From assembly GCF_022581195.2 (NCBI RefSeq), contig NC_061471.1:5146001-5210000 (forward strand): a stretch of 64,000 nt of DNA. The letters are read 5' to 3'. Shown in pieces: positions 14,401-26,600 of this stretch. Numbering within the stretch: the first letter of the stretch is position 1; every line of letters begins with the position of its first letter. The stretch comes from Helicoverpa zea (Eukaryota > Arthropoda > Insecta > Lepidoptera > Noctuidae). The notes below the pieces were generated by a model. It saw nothing but the letters and a program-made list of their open reading frames with translations, ran no database searches and had not been told where the DNA came from. The translations under genes and the position numbers were made by a program.

Positions 14401-15619
14401 CATAAAGTTTGATGTAAAAGGACAATGCTCATGAAGTATGAGAAAAAAACCCAGGCCCGGCGCAAAAGAAATGTAACTCAAAATATAGGTAAAAATAAGT
14501 AATTAAATATTACATAGGGGGCATTATCGAAATCAGTGGCTATATGTGTGAAATTGCTATTCGAATTTTAACATCTGCGGTACATTGCTACTCAAGATTT
14601 TAGAGGTAACATAATGTATTAGTAAAAGGAACAGCAAACAGATACAGTTGTGGTTTAAGAGTGTACATAATGACATGTTTATAGCAACTTCTGCAATATT
14701 CTACCTACTTTTATAAGATAATAGGATGATAGAACTAAAACAGGATATGAATGTACTTTTCATTTTAATAATTAAAAGTCATCGATTCTTTATTTCTAAC
14801 ACGACGAGATCCAAAATTGTTGCGGGATGCGCGAACTGTTCCTCATGTCTAGCCCACCCTAAGTACCTAATGTAAAACGCTCATGACGCGATGACGTGGG
14901 CGCTGCAGCCTGTACTTCGGTATTGATTTATCTTTTTGGAGAAGCTTATTACTTGCCATATTACTTGTTTGTTGTTTCAGATAGCACTTTAATTAAACTA
15001 TAAGCCCCAGCTGCATGTTACCCCTTTAAAAAATCAAATAGCAATTTCATACATTTAGCCATTGATTTCGATGATGCCTCCTATGCAGTATTTCATTACT
15101 TATTATTACCTATAATTTGAGTTACTTTTCGTTTGCGCCGGGCTTGGGTTTTTTTTGAGCATTGTCCTTTGATTTTCTTTTCCCTGCTTTTGTTTTGTAT
15201 GAGATGGAATGAGTAGACGAAGATAGTAACTGCACTATGTTTGCATCGGGATTTCTAGCATGCTGTATAACGACTGAGCTACTGATCAAAAGGAAATCTT
15301 TCACGCCAGTCTTAGCGTAGATTATTTTTAACAGTAGACATTTCATTACATTTTTACATTCAGGTCATTTTTATGGTCTTTTAGCATCTATAAAAGATGA
15401 TTAAAACTATTTTTTACATTACGCAGTATTAGAAAATATGTACTTAGCTCAGTATCTAGTGGGTAGGTAGTTAATAAAATTTATAGCCTGATTTAAATAA
15501 ATATATAAAAAAAATAATGACAAATGTTGAAAAAATTCTTAACACATAGGTAAGTACAACAATACTTAACCCTCGATGTAAGCTATGAATGCTGTAAATA
15601 CTAGCTGCAGAAAAGTTCA
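11463..15619. other. No gene seen
   Basis: Only short ORFs without recognisable domains. No splice-supported coding exon or clear repeat boundary was found by eye. Confidence 0.5.
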
Positions 15620-15994
15620 GGGGCCCGATTCTCCTAAGTTAATAATGTCAAAATCGAATAGAAATCGAATCGCAATGGCAGTTTTAACCATATCGGGCAT
15701 TCTGCTACTAATAAAAGACCAATCGTATTCGATTGACATTTGATTGGTGTGCGTTTGGTCTGCTATTTTGGTGATTTTGGTCTATACCGTAGTTTGCTGT
15801 ACAATCATTTTGCAATCGTAAGTCATTTGCAGACATAATGATTCATTATTGAATGACAGAAAAGGATAAAAACGTTTATTTCAAAGAATGCCACATTCGT
15901 TTCAATCGTAATCGAGTCAGGATTGGATATCAGTCGAATCGAGTCGAATGTGAATCGTATGTTGCTTAAGTAAAATTAGGAGAATCGGGCCCCT
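15620..15994. mobile_element. MITE with ggggcccgattctcctaa ends, copy 1
   Basis: It starts ggggcccgattctcctaa and ends with the inverted ttaggagaatcgggcccc, a terminal inverted repeat of about 18 bp. A second, closely similar copy lies at 32421-32803. It has no coding capacity. The flanks do not show an unambiguous target duplication. Confidence 0.85.
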
Positions 15995-16214
15995 GATATT
16001 TTGGCAAATGCGAAAAATTTAATTTAATATAGCATAAGAAAGTGGGAGCAAAAAATATTAGACTTAGTGGAACCTCGTATACAGGCAGAGCATATATGTA
16101 TGTTTACCTAAGGAAAATAAATACTTAATTAATGATTAAATAACAGGAATTTTATAATTTATTTGTCATAATTACACTATAATTCACTTAATTTATGTAT
16201 GTCATTATTTACAC

Positions 16215-16378
16215 CCTATACCAAGCGCGTGGTGTAAGACGATCCGCGCGGAACAAGACGAATTTGAGCGCGGAGCAAGACGAACTTGAGCGCGACGGCA
16301 ATATAATTTTGCGATAAACACATAGATAGGTCCACTAGAAAACTTCTTCGCGCTCCGCACGCGTGGTATAGCAAACTC
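16215..16378. repeat. Small inverted-repeat element next to the JKAMP stop
   Basis: tataccaagcgcgtgg at the left faces an inverted gcacgcgtggtata at the right. Inside are two near-identical direct pieces built on gagcgcg and aagacgaa. It lies 44 bp beyond the JKAMP stop codon, between the stop and a candidate minus-strand AATAAA near 16159-16164, so it may lie within the 3' UTR. Confidence 0.5.
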
Positions 16379-16421
16379 TTAGTCAGTCGAGATCCAACTT
16401 CACAAACGCTTGGCGTTCTTG

Positions 16422-18125
16422 TCAATCACTGTGAATCTTCATTGGATCCGTAAACTGAGCCGTCAGGATGTAGAACAAAGCTGGGGCAGGTACCAAGGAT
16501 AAGTACCACAACTCCTTAAATCCAGTGAGAGAGATAATCCCATATGCATGTATCAGCCAATGGCCAAGCAATATCACCAAGTTCCTAGGATTGGTGATAG
16601 AAGACATGAGAAGTGCTGGCGCTGACTGCTCAATTTTTATGGAGAAATGAGAGGCTGATGTCATCATTGATATTATTATGATTATGTAGGGAAATGAGCA
16701 ATCTGCAAAGAAAATAAAGACTTATTATAATGTTGGTGTTTACATTTAAGACTCAATTTCATAATACTTTAAATACTTTTTCAACAGCTCTATTTTTTTT
16801 AACTGTTAATTGCTATTATAATTTAGTGTAGATAAGAAACCTTAGTTCTTATGAATTTCTTCAAATATTTAATTTCCCATAACTACACAAATTTCTTTTA
16901 CATAACATCAATCACTGGTGTATTTTTATTTATTTTTCACTACCCACCTTGCACTAAGTTTTGATTCAAAACAAGGCAAGATTTCTTTATAACGATGACA
17001 TTAACATGCAACGTTACACTATATCAAACAGTAACAGTTGCCTATGTACGAAGTGCACCTATAGCCTATGGCTATATTAGATATACTTACAAATCAATCC
17101 AGCAGCGACAGTATGTATGAGAACAAGTATGGGATAGAAGTACAGTGCGCAGTATATTGCCTTCTTGCCGGGGTTAGCAGAGTCCCAGGTCAGAAGCCAG
17201 GGTCTTAGAGTGATGGTCATCAACAGACTGAATGCATATATTAGGAGTACTACTGTGTATCTGAAATTGGAAGACAAGAATGGTTGAGTGGAGCTGTTTT
17301 TTTATTTTATCCTATATTAAACTTTGAAGATGGAGTAGTGCAACTTATTTGACTATAAAGCTGCAGATTTAGGTAATTATTTATGAGTTTAGATACTTCT
17401 TAGTTGATCAGTTTTACATTAAGCAGAGGCAAAAAATAACAATGTAACTTCTGACTTCTCTATTTTAAGCTATAAAAAGTTGAATAGCAAAGATTTATAT
17501 TTTAGGTGAATTATAACATAATTTTACTTACAATGGATAAACAGCCTCCTGTGTGCAATGCAAAGTCTCCTTATAATCAGGCTGTGGGTTATGCAGCAGT
17601 GTATACCAGTCCGACAATGCCTTTGGTGAACAGACATGCAATGCAATTGTGCCAGTTGGAGGCAACACTAGCAAAGCAGCTAATGTGCCTGACGCTACCT
17701 CGACAAAAGCACATATGTGTTGCACCAATATGTTTTTAGTTCTGGAAAAAATATTTTAACTTTTTAGTATTGCAACCTACTTAGTAATATAACACAGGTC
17801 AAAATTGTGTGTTACAGGTATAATCTTTAACTAATAGAAACATACATTATTGATGATCTGGTATATTAACTTGATAGGACTGGCACACTTACCCTTTGCC
17901 TACAGCGACCATATCAATGAAAAACCAATGTAAGACCATAGGCAATAGCACCATAAAGCCAAGGTATAGTCCGTCATACAGTGTAGGTTCATCAATACAC
18001 GGCACGCAGTAACTGGTGGCATTCGTTCTGAACCCTCGAGGACAGGCTCCGCAGTCGCTCCAGGACCCATCATCCACCTCTGTTCGCCCGCAATACAGCC
18101 CGGGACAAGTTCTTACAGCCGTCAT
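16422..18125 (-). CDS. JKAMP: JKAMP homologue (JNK1/MAPK8-associated membrane protein)
   Basis: Four exons: 18125-17893, 17741-17532, 17260-17091 and 16702-16422, all with GT-AG introns and matching phases, giving about 297 residues (vertebrate JKAMP is about 310). The start is the ATG reading MTAVRTCPGLYCG; a longer frame upstream begins only at GTG. The N-terminus is Cys-rich (CPGLYCG, CGACPRG, YCVPC) and leads into YDGLYLGFMVLLPMVLHWFF. Later landmarks are LSDWYTLLHNPQPDY, ALYFYPILVLIHTVAAGL and LLGHWLIHAYGI, with several hydrophobic segments. In the known family the protein sits in the ER and plasma membranes, binds JNK and recruits proteasome and ER-associated degradation factors. The neighbouring P-type remnant lies upstream of its start. 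Confidence 0.93.
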
Positions 18126-18873
18126 TATGCAGCAGCAAGGAAGCAATCTCACATAATCCTAACAGTAGCTCGGTATACGCTTAGTTAATGCTAGAATTTG
18201 AAATTTTAGATAAATAAACACTGCGAAAGAGCAAAACAATTTGTCAAAATACAACTGTCACTGTCGGTAAAATAACGTCAATTTTGACGTGCTATTTTAT
18301 TCGTTCAGAAATATTTGCCTTTACTAGCATCACAGTGCCAATAGCGTGACGCCTTTTAATGTAAGATGGTACTAGGCAGAAAAAGAATACATACGTTCAA
18401 ATTCAGGTTTAGACAATAATGTTACAATAGACCATAGATGTAATATAATAAACAAGATTGCGCACGCTCAAAATATATATTTACGAAAATGAACTCTATT
18501 CCAACGCAATAAGGTACTAAATTTGTTGCACAATACACAGAGGCAAATCCGAGCCGAGAGGGATAGTTAGAACGGAGGCCGTTTGTCTCTTTCTAACACC
18601 TTGCCAGCATAAAAAAATGTTGTGATCAAAAGTTTTGTCTTCCCAAAAAAACAATTGAATCACATATAATTTTATCTTATTTTAACAATTGTAAGTCAAC
18701 AAATTAATAAAAATCGCATTAATTTATTCGTATTTATTCTTAAAACATAAACAACATAAATTTTTATTTTGCTTTTTTTTATTTTCTAGCGGTAACCCTG
18801 AACATTCTTGGCGCGTAATCGTCATTTAAAATTTTGTTTATATTTTTTGTATTAAATCAATTTAAACTATTTA

Positions 18874-19105
18874 AATGGTGAAAAAGTGTTGCGTTTATAC
18901 TTGTAAAAGTGAATTCTATGGTGGTTGCAATATATCGTTCCACAGGTTAGCTAATAATAACATTTTCGTAAACCAAACAACTAGGGTGCCCATGAATTCT
19001 TGTAATGAGTCAAAATATGGGTGATGGATTTTAAAACTGTTCTACTATTGTTATAGCTTCCCAAAAAATGAAGAAAGGCGACATAAATGGCTCAGCAGTC
19101 TATAT
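18874..19105 (+). pseudogene. THAP zinc-finger fragment, broken
   Basis: ATG at 18874 opens MVKKCCVYTCKS...NISFHR, ended by an AG|GTTAGC donor at about 18944. After a tatag acceptor at 19056 the frame resumes as FPKNEERRHKWLSSLY. This matches the first half of a THAP domain: the CxxxxC pair, then an FP motif and a basic helix. The second half, with its Cys-x2-His pair, is not present: a 141-bp RTE piece interrupts it at 19106, and the host sequence after that insertion meets a stop within a few codons. A functional product is unlikely. Confidence 0.75.
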
Positions 19106-19246
19106 CCATCCATCACAGCCCCTAGGTTGTCCGTCTTCGGACGTAGGCCTCCTCCAAATCTTTCCATTTCTGCCTACTTCTTGCCACTTTCATCCAATTT
19201 GGTCCGGTTATTTTGGATATGTCATCGACCCATCTCATAGGGGGAC
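19106..19246 (-). mobile_element. RTE LINE fragment with 11-bp target duplication
   Basis: On the minus strand it encodes RPPMRWVDDISKITGPNW, then a basic stretch ending RRRTT and a stop. That is the carboxy end typical of insect RTE-type reverse transcriptases. The flanking sequence gcagtctatat is present at 19095-19105 and 19247-19257, a direct target-site duplication. It interrupts the THAP fragment. Confidence 0.85.
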
Positions 19247-19745
19247 GCAGTCTATATATGAAGTAGAAATACAAAAAAAAACAGTTTTCACTTCGAATCT
19301 TCCTGCTTTTATACTGCTAATTCCCGCTAATTATTAAAAGCCTTTATTAGTATCTTAAGGTCACAAACTGCGTCAGTTAAAACTTCAATACCAATCTGTG
19401 TTTAATAATCTTAGCAAATTCGGATTTGTCTCACATAGCTTAATCTCATAGTCACCCTATTAGAAAGGGACAGACAGCCTCCGTACTAACTGTTTCACTC
19501 GGCTCGTTTTTTGGGTTTATGTGCGCAGACCTGTTTACTAATATTATGTCTATGCAATAGACATACTTCATATATGTACTTGTAGCATTCGAAGTATGTC
19601 AAGTAGATTTTAAGTTCCTAGCTACTAATTTTTGAAACAAAATGCTCTATTCAAATTCCTCCAATTGAACGAGTTATAATAAAACCATTTATAATAAACA
19701 AAAATAATTTAATTTTCAATAAATTATACATTGACACTGTATTGA

Positions 19746-22700
19746 TTACAGTGCCTTAAACTTCCCAGACCCATCTAGTCCACGATAAAGCCAAAATCGT
19801 CTCCGCACACTTCTTACTACAGCGCGTATCATGAAGTAGGATAGGCAAAGAGCTAGTGAAATTGCTATTAACAGATAGCAGGCGATATCCAGCAGATAGT
19901 ATCTAAACGAAGATATTCCTACAGCAGGAGAGCGTAACTGTCGTGCTTCACGGTTGCGCAGAAGGTACTCAGTCCACCAAACGGCGTCGTCAGGACCTGA
20001 TATTAAAGGATTCACAACAGTGCTCTTTACTTTTACCATTGCGTTTTTGTACCTAGAAGGGAAAACACAAATGTTTAATATAAAGTGTGTACGATCGATA
20101 TTGACACATCCATGGGCGTAGCCACACTGGGGCAAGCTGGGGCACTTGCCCCACCCTGGGCCCTAGCTCTGACCTATAAGGTGTCTGATTAAACAATGTT
20201 TTTTTTTACTAACTCTAACTAACACATCAACAATCATACTATTCGTAAGTTATTGCACAAAAAAAATTGTCGACTTTGAAAAGAGCGCGATCAAAACAAA
20301 ATGCACGCTCGAGTTCCCGAACGTGCGCGGTGCGCGCGTCATTTGAAAGCGAGCCGTATTCCCTAAAAGAATAGATGGTATGTGGCGTAGCGAGCCGAGC
20401 CGTCCATCCAATCCAAAAAATAATGCATTGAAGGAGATGGAACTGGTAGATGAGATCAAAATTTCGTAAATACAATTTTATCCTAGTGTAAAAACCGCGC
20501 TCGCTATTTTGCTTGCCCAGCCATGTACAATAGAACGATCGTTTAGCACAGTGGTTCTTAACCGGTGGTCCGCGGACCACTGGTGGTCCCTGGAGGCATT
20601 CCAAGTGGTCCTTGAAGCTTAGCTGCGCGACGTTGATATACGTTATCTAACTTTATTTTTATCGCCTTACCTATGCGAGCGAGGGGGTTTTCGTATGGAC
20701 GTATATCCCCCATTCATGAAAATGTATATTTGGGCGACATTTTGCGTAATTTTTGGTTTTGAGTCTTAAAAAATTTCGCGCTCGCTTCGCTCGCGTATTC
20801 AGAAACTTTATTATTTTTGTATTTGTCAAGAAACAAAAAGTTAAGTACGTTTGGGCTAAATTTTACGTAATATTAGGTTTAAGTCCGATAAAAATTTCGC
20901 GCTCGCTTCGCTCGCGCATTTGGAAACTACATAGACAAGTTTTTCATTCTTTGCATTTGCTTATCTAAACAACTGCCGACATGCGTTTAGGTTTGAGTAG
21001 TAGTACTGTACCAAAAATTCAGAAATTAGTAGAATGCAGTCACAAAAATCTCATTAAATTAAAATCTCTAACTTTTAATTTTTGCTAAATAATAAAGAAA
21101 TGAGTGCTAATGATAAGTATGCTTGTATTCTTTATCAAAGTACTCTCAATTTAGGTAAACCGATGAGGTGGTCTCCGGCAAGACAAACTTTTGGTAAAAT
21201 GGACCCTCATGACTAAAAGGTTAAGAGCCACTGGTTTAGCACATTACGGAAGGTCAAAAAATGGCCGTGGCTTCGCTCAACCATGAGCGAAAATCGTTTA
21301 AGCGGCCTGTGTATGCTAAGTGTGCACAGAACAAGGGTCTCACAATCGAAAAATATTTTTTTAGAAGAAGTGTTTAACAGGTTCTGCCAGAACCCACGCC
21401 GTCGTCTCTTGAAGTATATAATTACTTACTTTTCGTTAGAAGCCACGGCATTAATAGTAGCTATCACAGTTTCCTTATCCAAATTATAAGGATCCAGAAT
21501 TTCGCCTGTCCCATGTTTAGTGATCTCGTTGATGAAAACTTTTCGTGATTTGACGAGTGGCAGCCCGATGATTGGTACTCCGTAGAACACTGCTTCCTCT
21601 AAGGATCGAGATCCTCCGTTCGTTATAAAAGCTTTAACATTGGCATGAGCTAGAATAAAGAAATGAGGTTAATATTTAGTAATTATATGTATGTTTGCTA
21701 GAAATTGAAGCAATCCAGTAGGTAGGTAAATTAATTAGGTACCTAAACACATGGCTATACATAAGCAAGTTATAGAGGCTTTTAGTACATATCAAACTTA
21801 CCCAAGACCTGTTGCTGAGGGAACCAAGAGTGAGTTATAACATTTGCAGGTTTCGTAATCATGGTCGTGTTAGCAATCTTCCAGAGTACTGTGAATGGCA
21901 GTTCTCCGAAAGAGTCAGCTAGTGTTTGTAATAAAGGAACTGCCAGCTGCTCAGACTCTTGCACCGCTCCCAAACTGAAGTACACGACGCCTTTCGTTGA
22001 AGACTCCAGGAGGTTAAACAGTTCCTGCAAAATAATATCATAGGAGATGAACAAAATGTTTATAATTATCTTAATCAATTAAGCCCAATTAAAGAAACTA
22101 TACCTGTGGCAAACTTAGCCCAGGTGTTATATGCATACGATCAACATATACGACAGCTGGAGCGCTTGGTCTATTTCCAATCAAAGCAGGATTGCTGGCC
22201 ACGAATAACAAGTCAATATCATGTTCCACTTCCAGGAGGCTTCGCTTCAATCCAAATAACTTCTTGGCCGCCAGTTCGCAAAGAGGTAGGTAATTATTGT
22301 AGTATTCGCCCCTACTTTTGTATTGCCGATAGACCTCTAAAATTCTGTCCCAGTGACCTAAATTCCCATAGCTCAGAGAGTTGAGATCAGGGTACAAAAT
22401 AGGATGAATGGGATTGCCTTTTGACTCGTATTGATGAATCTTGCCGCTTGATGTGGTGATGGCGATATGAGGAGCCTTATATTTCTCTGCAACTGCATAC
22501 AGCAATGGGACATCTGCTTCTGTGATAACTAAATCGAAGCTTATCGTCGGGTTGATGAGAAGAGCCGTCATTGGTTTCGACTTTAATTGTGCTATTGCCA
22601 ATTTCACCGAAAACTCGTTAATTGCCTTCTGTCTGGGATAGTAATCGTCTGTGTTCGTCATTAACAGTTTGAACTCATCCCAGTAGGGTGACGAGTCTTG

Positions 22701-22931
22701 TCCTACATCGAGTTCCACAATTTTGTCAACCTCTGGAAATTGGAAATGTCCTGGGTATGGTGTCATGACGACTACATTATGTCCTCTTTGAGCGAGTCGT
22801 GATACATATCCTCTGTAAACTAAGTGGTCGCTATATGAGAGTGAAGAGAAGAGTGCAAGGATAGATGCACCTTTCACTGCATGACACATAAATGCCAAAA
22901 AAAACACTGCACAAAAAAAATTCAGCCCCAT
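19746..22931 (-). CDS. UDP-glycosyltransferase, noncanonical active site
   Basis: Exons 22931-22104, 22024-21802, 21649-21430 and 20052-19746 join in phase into about 525 residues, the usual insect UGT length. The ATG was chosen because it opens a signal peptide (MGLNFFCAVFFLAF); the frame further upstream begins at GTG. It has the insect UGT plan: N-terminal acceptor domain, GVVYFSLG, THSWFPQQQVL, a signature block at about 358-386, and a C-terminal membrane helix (about 476-499) with a basic tail. UGTs move a sugar, usually glucose in insects, from UDP-sugar to lipophilic compounds in the ER lumen. Oddities: the usual catalytic His in YSH is Asp35 (YSDH), the signature reads FITNGG, and the Asp/Glu-Gln pair of the donor loop is Ser385-Arg386. 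Sugar transfer is therefore uncertain. Intron 3 carries a hAT insertion. Confidence 0.92.
20549..21233. mobile_element. Non-autonomous hAT element in UGT intron 3
   Basis: The ends are cagtggttcttaacc and ggttaagagccactg, near-perfect inverted repeats of hAT type. The flanks gtttagca at 20541-20548 and 21234-21241 are a perfect 8-bp target duplication, the hAT hallmark. No transposase is encoded in the 685 bp. It contains two gcgctcgcttcgctcgcg palindromes. Confidence 0.92.
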
Positions 22932-23667
22932 CTTCGTAACTAGACAGCGATACGTGCAATAAGTGTGACCGTTCACTGATAATGTGGATTAATAAAAGAG
23001 GGCATTAAAGAAAAACACAATGGGCGTAATAAACTGCTGGTTGGATGGATTCAGCTGCGCAAACATCGATATGATGTAATGTGAGTTACAAGTACAAACG
23101 ACATTGTTTTAACAGCCTGAAGTGCAAACATATTGCTTTGAAAAATAAATAACTGCCTTTAAATACATAATTCTTGCGCAATTTTATAATGATTTATAAG
23201 CAAAATGCTTTCAGACTTTCAGGGGGCTAAGAATACCTACCTTAGAACCTAGTTACTTACCTACGTAACAGATCATAATACCTATCTGTATAAAACGTTT
23301 TAAATGCATGTTACCTACCTACATAAAATCAAAAACTACATAACTTAGGTACTGGGTACACAGGGCACAGGGTACAGTACCTATCTACAACCTACAATAC
23401 ACCTACTTACCTACCGCTTTTAAAATAACCCGTTTCTGAGATACCAAAAATGAAAAAAGTCTGGGCAGATGATACAAAAAGAATTAGTTATCAAGAATTT
23501 ACTCTTTATTTTTTGAACGAAGTTAAAAAACTGTCAAAGCTGTTTCCATAGCAACGGTTTCTAACAATAAACGGCACAACAGTGTTTGTTTAATTAAAGG
23601 GCAAGGGAAATAATTACTTTAGCTTGCGTAAATTAGGATTTTGATTATGGAAAGTTAAAAATTGAGA
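22932..23667. promoter_or_regulatory. Shared upstream region of UGT and CDK20
   Basis: The UGT start (minus) and CDK20 start (plus) are 736 bp apart and point away from each other, so both promoters must lie here or in unseen upstream exons. A short ATG frame of four codons at 23647 precedes the CDK20 start. No TATA box or initiator was assigned. The middle is rich in tacctacc repeats. Confidence 0.5.
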
Positions 23668-26600
23668 ATGGATAACGATGTAGCAAGCTATTCGGTGATA
23701 GGCCGCATTGGTGAGGGTGCCCATGGATTAGTGTTCAAAGCAAAACACGTTCCTACTGGACGCGAAGTGGCTTTGAAAAAGATTCTTATAAAAAATCTAG
23801 AGGATGGTATACCAGTTAACGTAATGAGAGAAATTAAAGCTCTGCAGTTGCTTCGGTGTAAATATGTTAGTTCCCTTTTTAACTTTATTTCGCTGTAATT
23901 TTTGTGGCGTTAATCAATAATTTAATCAACAGATAATAAAACTGTACGACATGTTTCCCCGTGGCATGAGCCTGGTGCTGGTGTTAGAGTACATGTGCTC
24001 GGGGCTATGGGACATGCTGCATCATACACAGCAGGAACTCACTCTGCCCAGGGTCAAGACGTATGCGCAGATGCTATTGAAGGGCACCCGGTACATGCAT
24101 GCGCACTATGTGATGCATAGAGTGAGTTTTGTTCACGATCCTTCAAAGCCATTTTAACCATTTTCCTGTTTTACTAGACCTCCAGCCTGGAGGTCTCTTT
24201 TCATAAAGAGAAGTCACTATCACTTATTGTGCATTGTCGGCTTCAGAAGACGAAGTCCATCTTTCGTCATGAGCTAGTATTCGCGTTCATACGACGACGA
24301 TGAAAATGCTACAAAGTAATGTTTAACATACTCTCACCAGGATTTGAAACCCGCGAATCTGCTAATAAATCATGAAGGGATATTGAAGATCGCTGACTTG
24401 GGTCTAGCCAGGCTTTATTGGCCGGATGGCGGCAGGCCTTATTCGCATCAAGTGGCTACACGGTATGGACTCGACTTTTTAAACAGCATTCATTCTGTCT
24501 TTGTAATGGGAATTATTTTTGACTTTTGTTTACTTATCTTTAGGTGGTACAGAGCTCCTGAACTGCTGTATGGCGCTCGATACTATACCGAGAAGGTGGA
24601 CCTGTGGGCGGTCGGTTGTATATTGGCGGAACTGATTACGAAACAGCCGCTTTTTGCCGTTAGTATCCTATTATTTTTGCGCCAACATACACTACACTTT
24701 ACTTCTTCTAACTTCTCACGTCTTGTCTCCTTAACAAACTTCAGGGTGAATCAGACATCGAGCAGTTGGCAATAGTTCTGCAACACCTGGGCACGCCAAA
24801 CGAAGAGACTTGGCCGGGACACTCTGACCTCCCCGACTTCCACAAGATCACCTTCCCCGAGTCTACGCCCACGCCCTGGCCGGAGCTGCTGCCAGGAGTC
24901 GAACCTGACGCCGTGAATCTCGTCAGATCCTTCATCATGTATGACGCGAATAGAAGAATTTCTGCTAAAGAAGTAAGTTGCTTTTGACAACACAGCGCCA
25001 TAACGACAGTGCTAACCTACGTTTTTACCGGATTACCAAAAATTAGGTACCTAGGCTTTTTTCCATAAAAAGGTTTTGTTTAAATAATGTTTTTTAAAGT
25101 ATCACGCTGCAATATCTACAGCCCCGGATCTTCAAATTTTTTTAGGCGGGGCAAAAACTGAAAAATGCCTCCCCAACTTATCTATGTTTATTTTCACCAA
25201 CGAAAATCACTTTTTTGGTAGGTAATAAAGGACTTAAAAAATATGTCCAAATCATTGTAGGCTCAAACTGTTGGCCAGGTTTAAGTTATGAAAGTCGAGA
25301 GAGATTAATGTACACAAAAAGTTAATAAGTTTTAAAAAGCGCTGTAAAGTAACAAGCAGTCGGACTTTTTTGTTTTTGAGGACTCAATAAATATTTTTTT
25401 TGACAGCGTGGATTTGACTGACCGTTTGAAGTCAACAAGGCAACGCTTGTGTAATATTGCGCGAGCGAAGCGAGCGCGAAATTTTTGAATCTACAACAAA
25501 AAAGTACCTGATTAAGTACATTGTTAAGCAACAAGTAGCCGCGAGCGCAGCGAGCGCGAGCTTCTTTAAGTTATTTGTTTGAAAACTCACAAATTAAACT
25601 GGGAATTATCTATACATATAATAAATCGAAACATGAAGACCTGATGCAGAACTGCAACAGACCAACAAAATTATAAGAGATACAAAAATGGTGCCATGTC
25701 AAAAATTGTTCCACGTGATGAGCATTTTCGGCTGAGAGAATAAATTTGAAGATCTGGAACACCTGATGTGGAACCCCAAGAGCCCAGCTACTCTGTAGCA
25801 TATACGGGTATGACGTTTTAGCAAAAGTTGTTCAATCTAATAAGCACTCTCTATTGACTTATAAAAATCGATGATCTGGAACACCTGATGTGGAACTTCA
25901 AGAGCCCAGCTACACGATAGCATATATAGGAATACCGTTTTAGCAATAGTTGTTCAATCTGATGAGCACTCTCTGTTGACTTACAAAAATCGAAGATCTA
26001 AAACACCTGAAGTTGAACTCCAAGTGCCCTACTACACTTGCAATGTATAGTAATGAGGTTTTAGCAAAAGTTGTTCGATCTGATAGACATTTCCTGTTGA
26101 CTTATGAGAATCGAAGATCAGAAACGACTGATGTGGAAATGAAAGCTATCTCTAATTTCACTGTATAATGGAAGTACCTCCAAGCAGTGACGGCGGTTAT
26201 AGTTTAGGACAGACTTTCAATTATGATGGTATATCATCGTCAATTTTACTCTTTTACTACAAAGCTTCATAGAATGAATGTTCGAGTTTTAATACTATTT
26301 GAGTGTTGTATTATTTTCCATTTATCTTCGTGACACGGTAGCCTACTCAGTAACGCGGGGGGCAAGGAGGCAGTCAGCTAGATTTTAATTGATCAGGTAT
26401 CTTTTTCACAATAAAACTATTACCATGGCTAGAAAGAGGTCGAATCTTCCAATGTTCCTAAGGGGAGAATCATAAGATCCCAAAAATATACCGAAGAGCG
26501 TTTGGAAGGACTTAATGCTGTTCGAGAACATCAGTCTGCAACTTGCTCCGAAATCTCATCGTTGCATTGGCAGGTACTTGCCAGACCTGGAATCGAAGTC

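Larger units (their letters stand above)
18551..19507 (+). mobile_element. P-type transposon remnant
   Basis: Imperfect inverted repeats lie at about 18551-18606 and 19449-19507, built on tagaaagagacaaac, gcctccgt and ctcggctcg. Between them is the beginning of a THAP domain, the DNA-binding domain of P transposases, in two exons. The downstream transposase region is absent, so this is a non-autonomous derivative or decayed copy. It lies between JKAMP and the UGT gene. Confidence 0.6.

Noticed and set aside
20239..20604. 121-codon minus-strand frame in UGT intron 3
   Set aside because: It runs into the left end of the hAT element and shows no domain.
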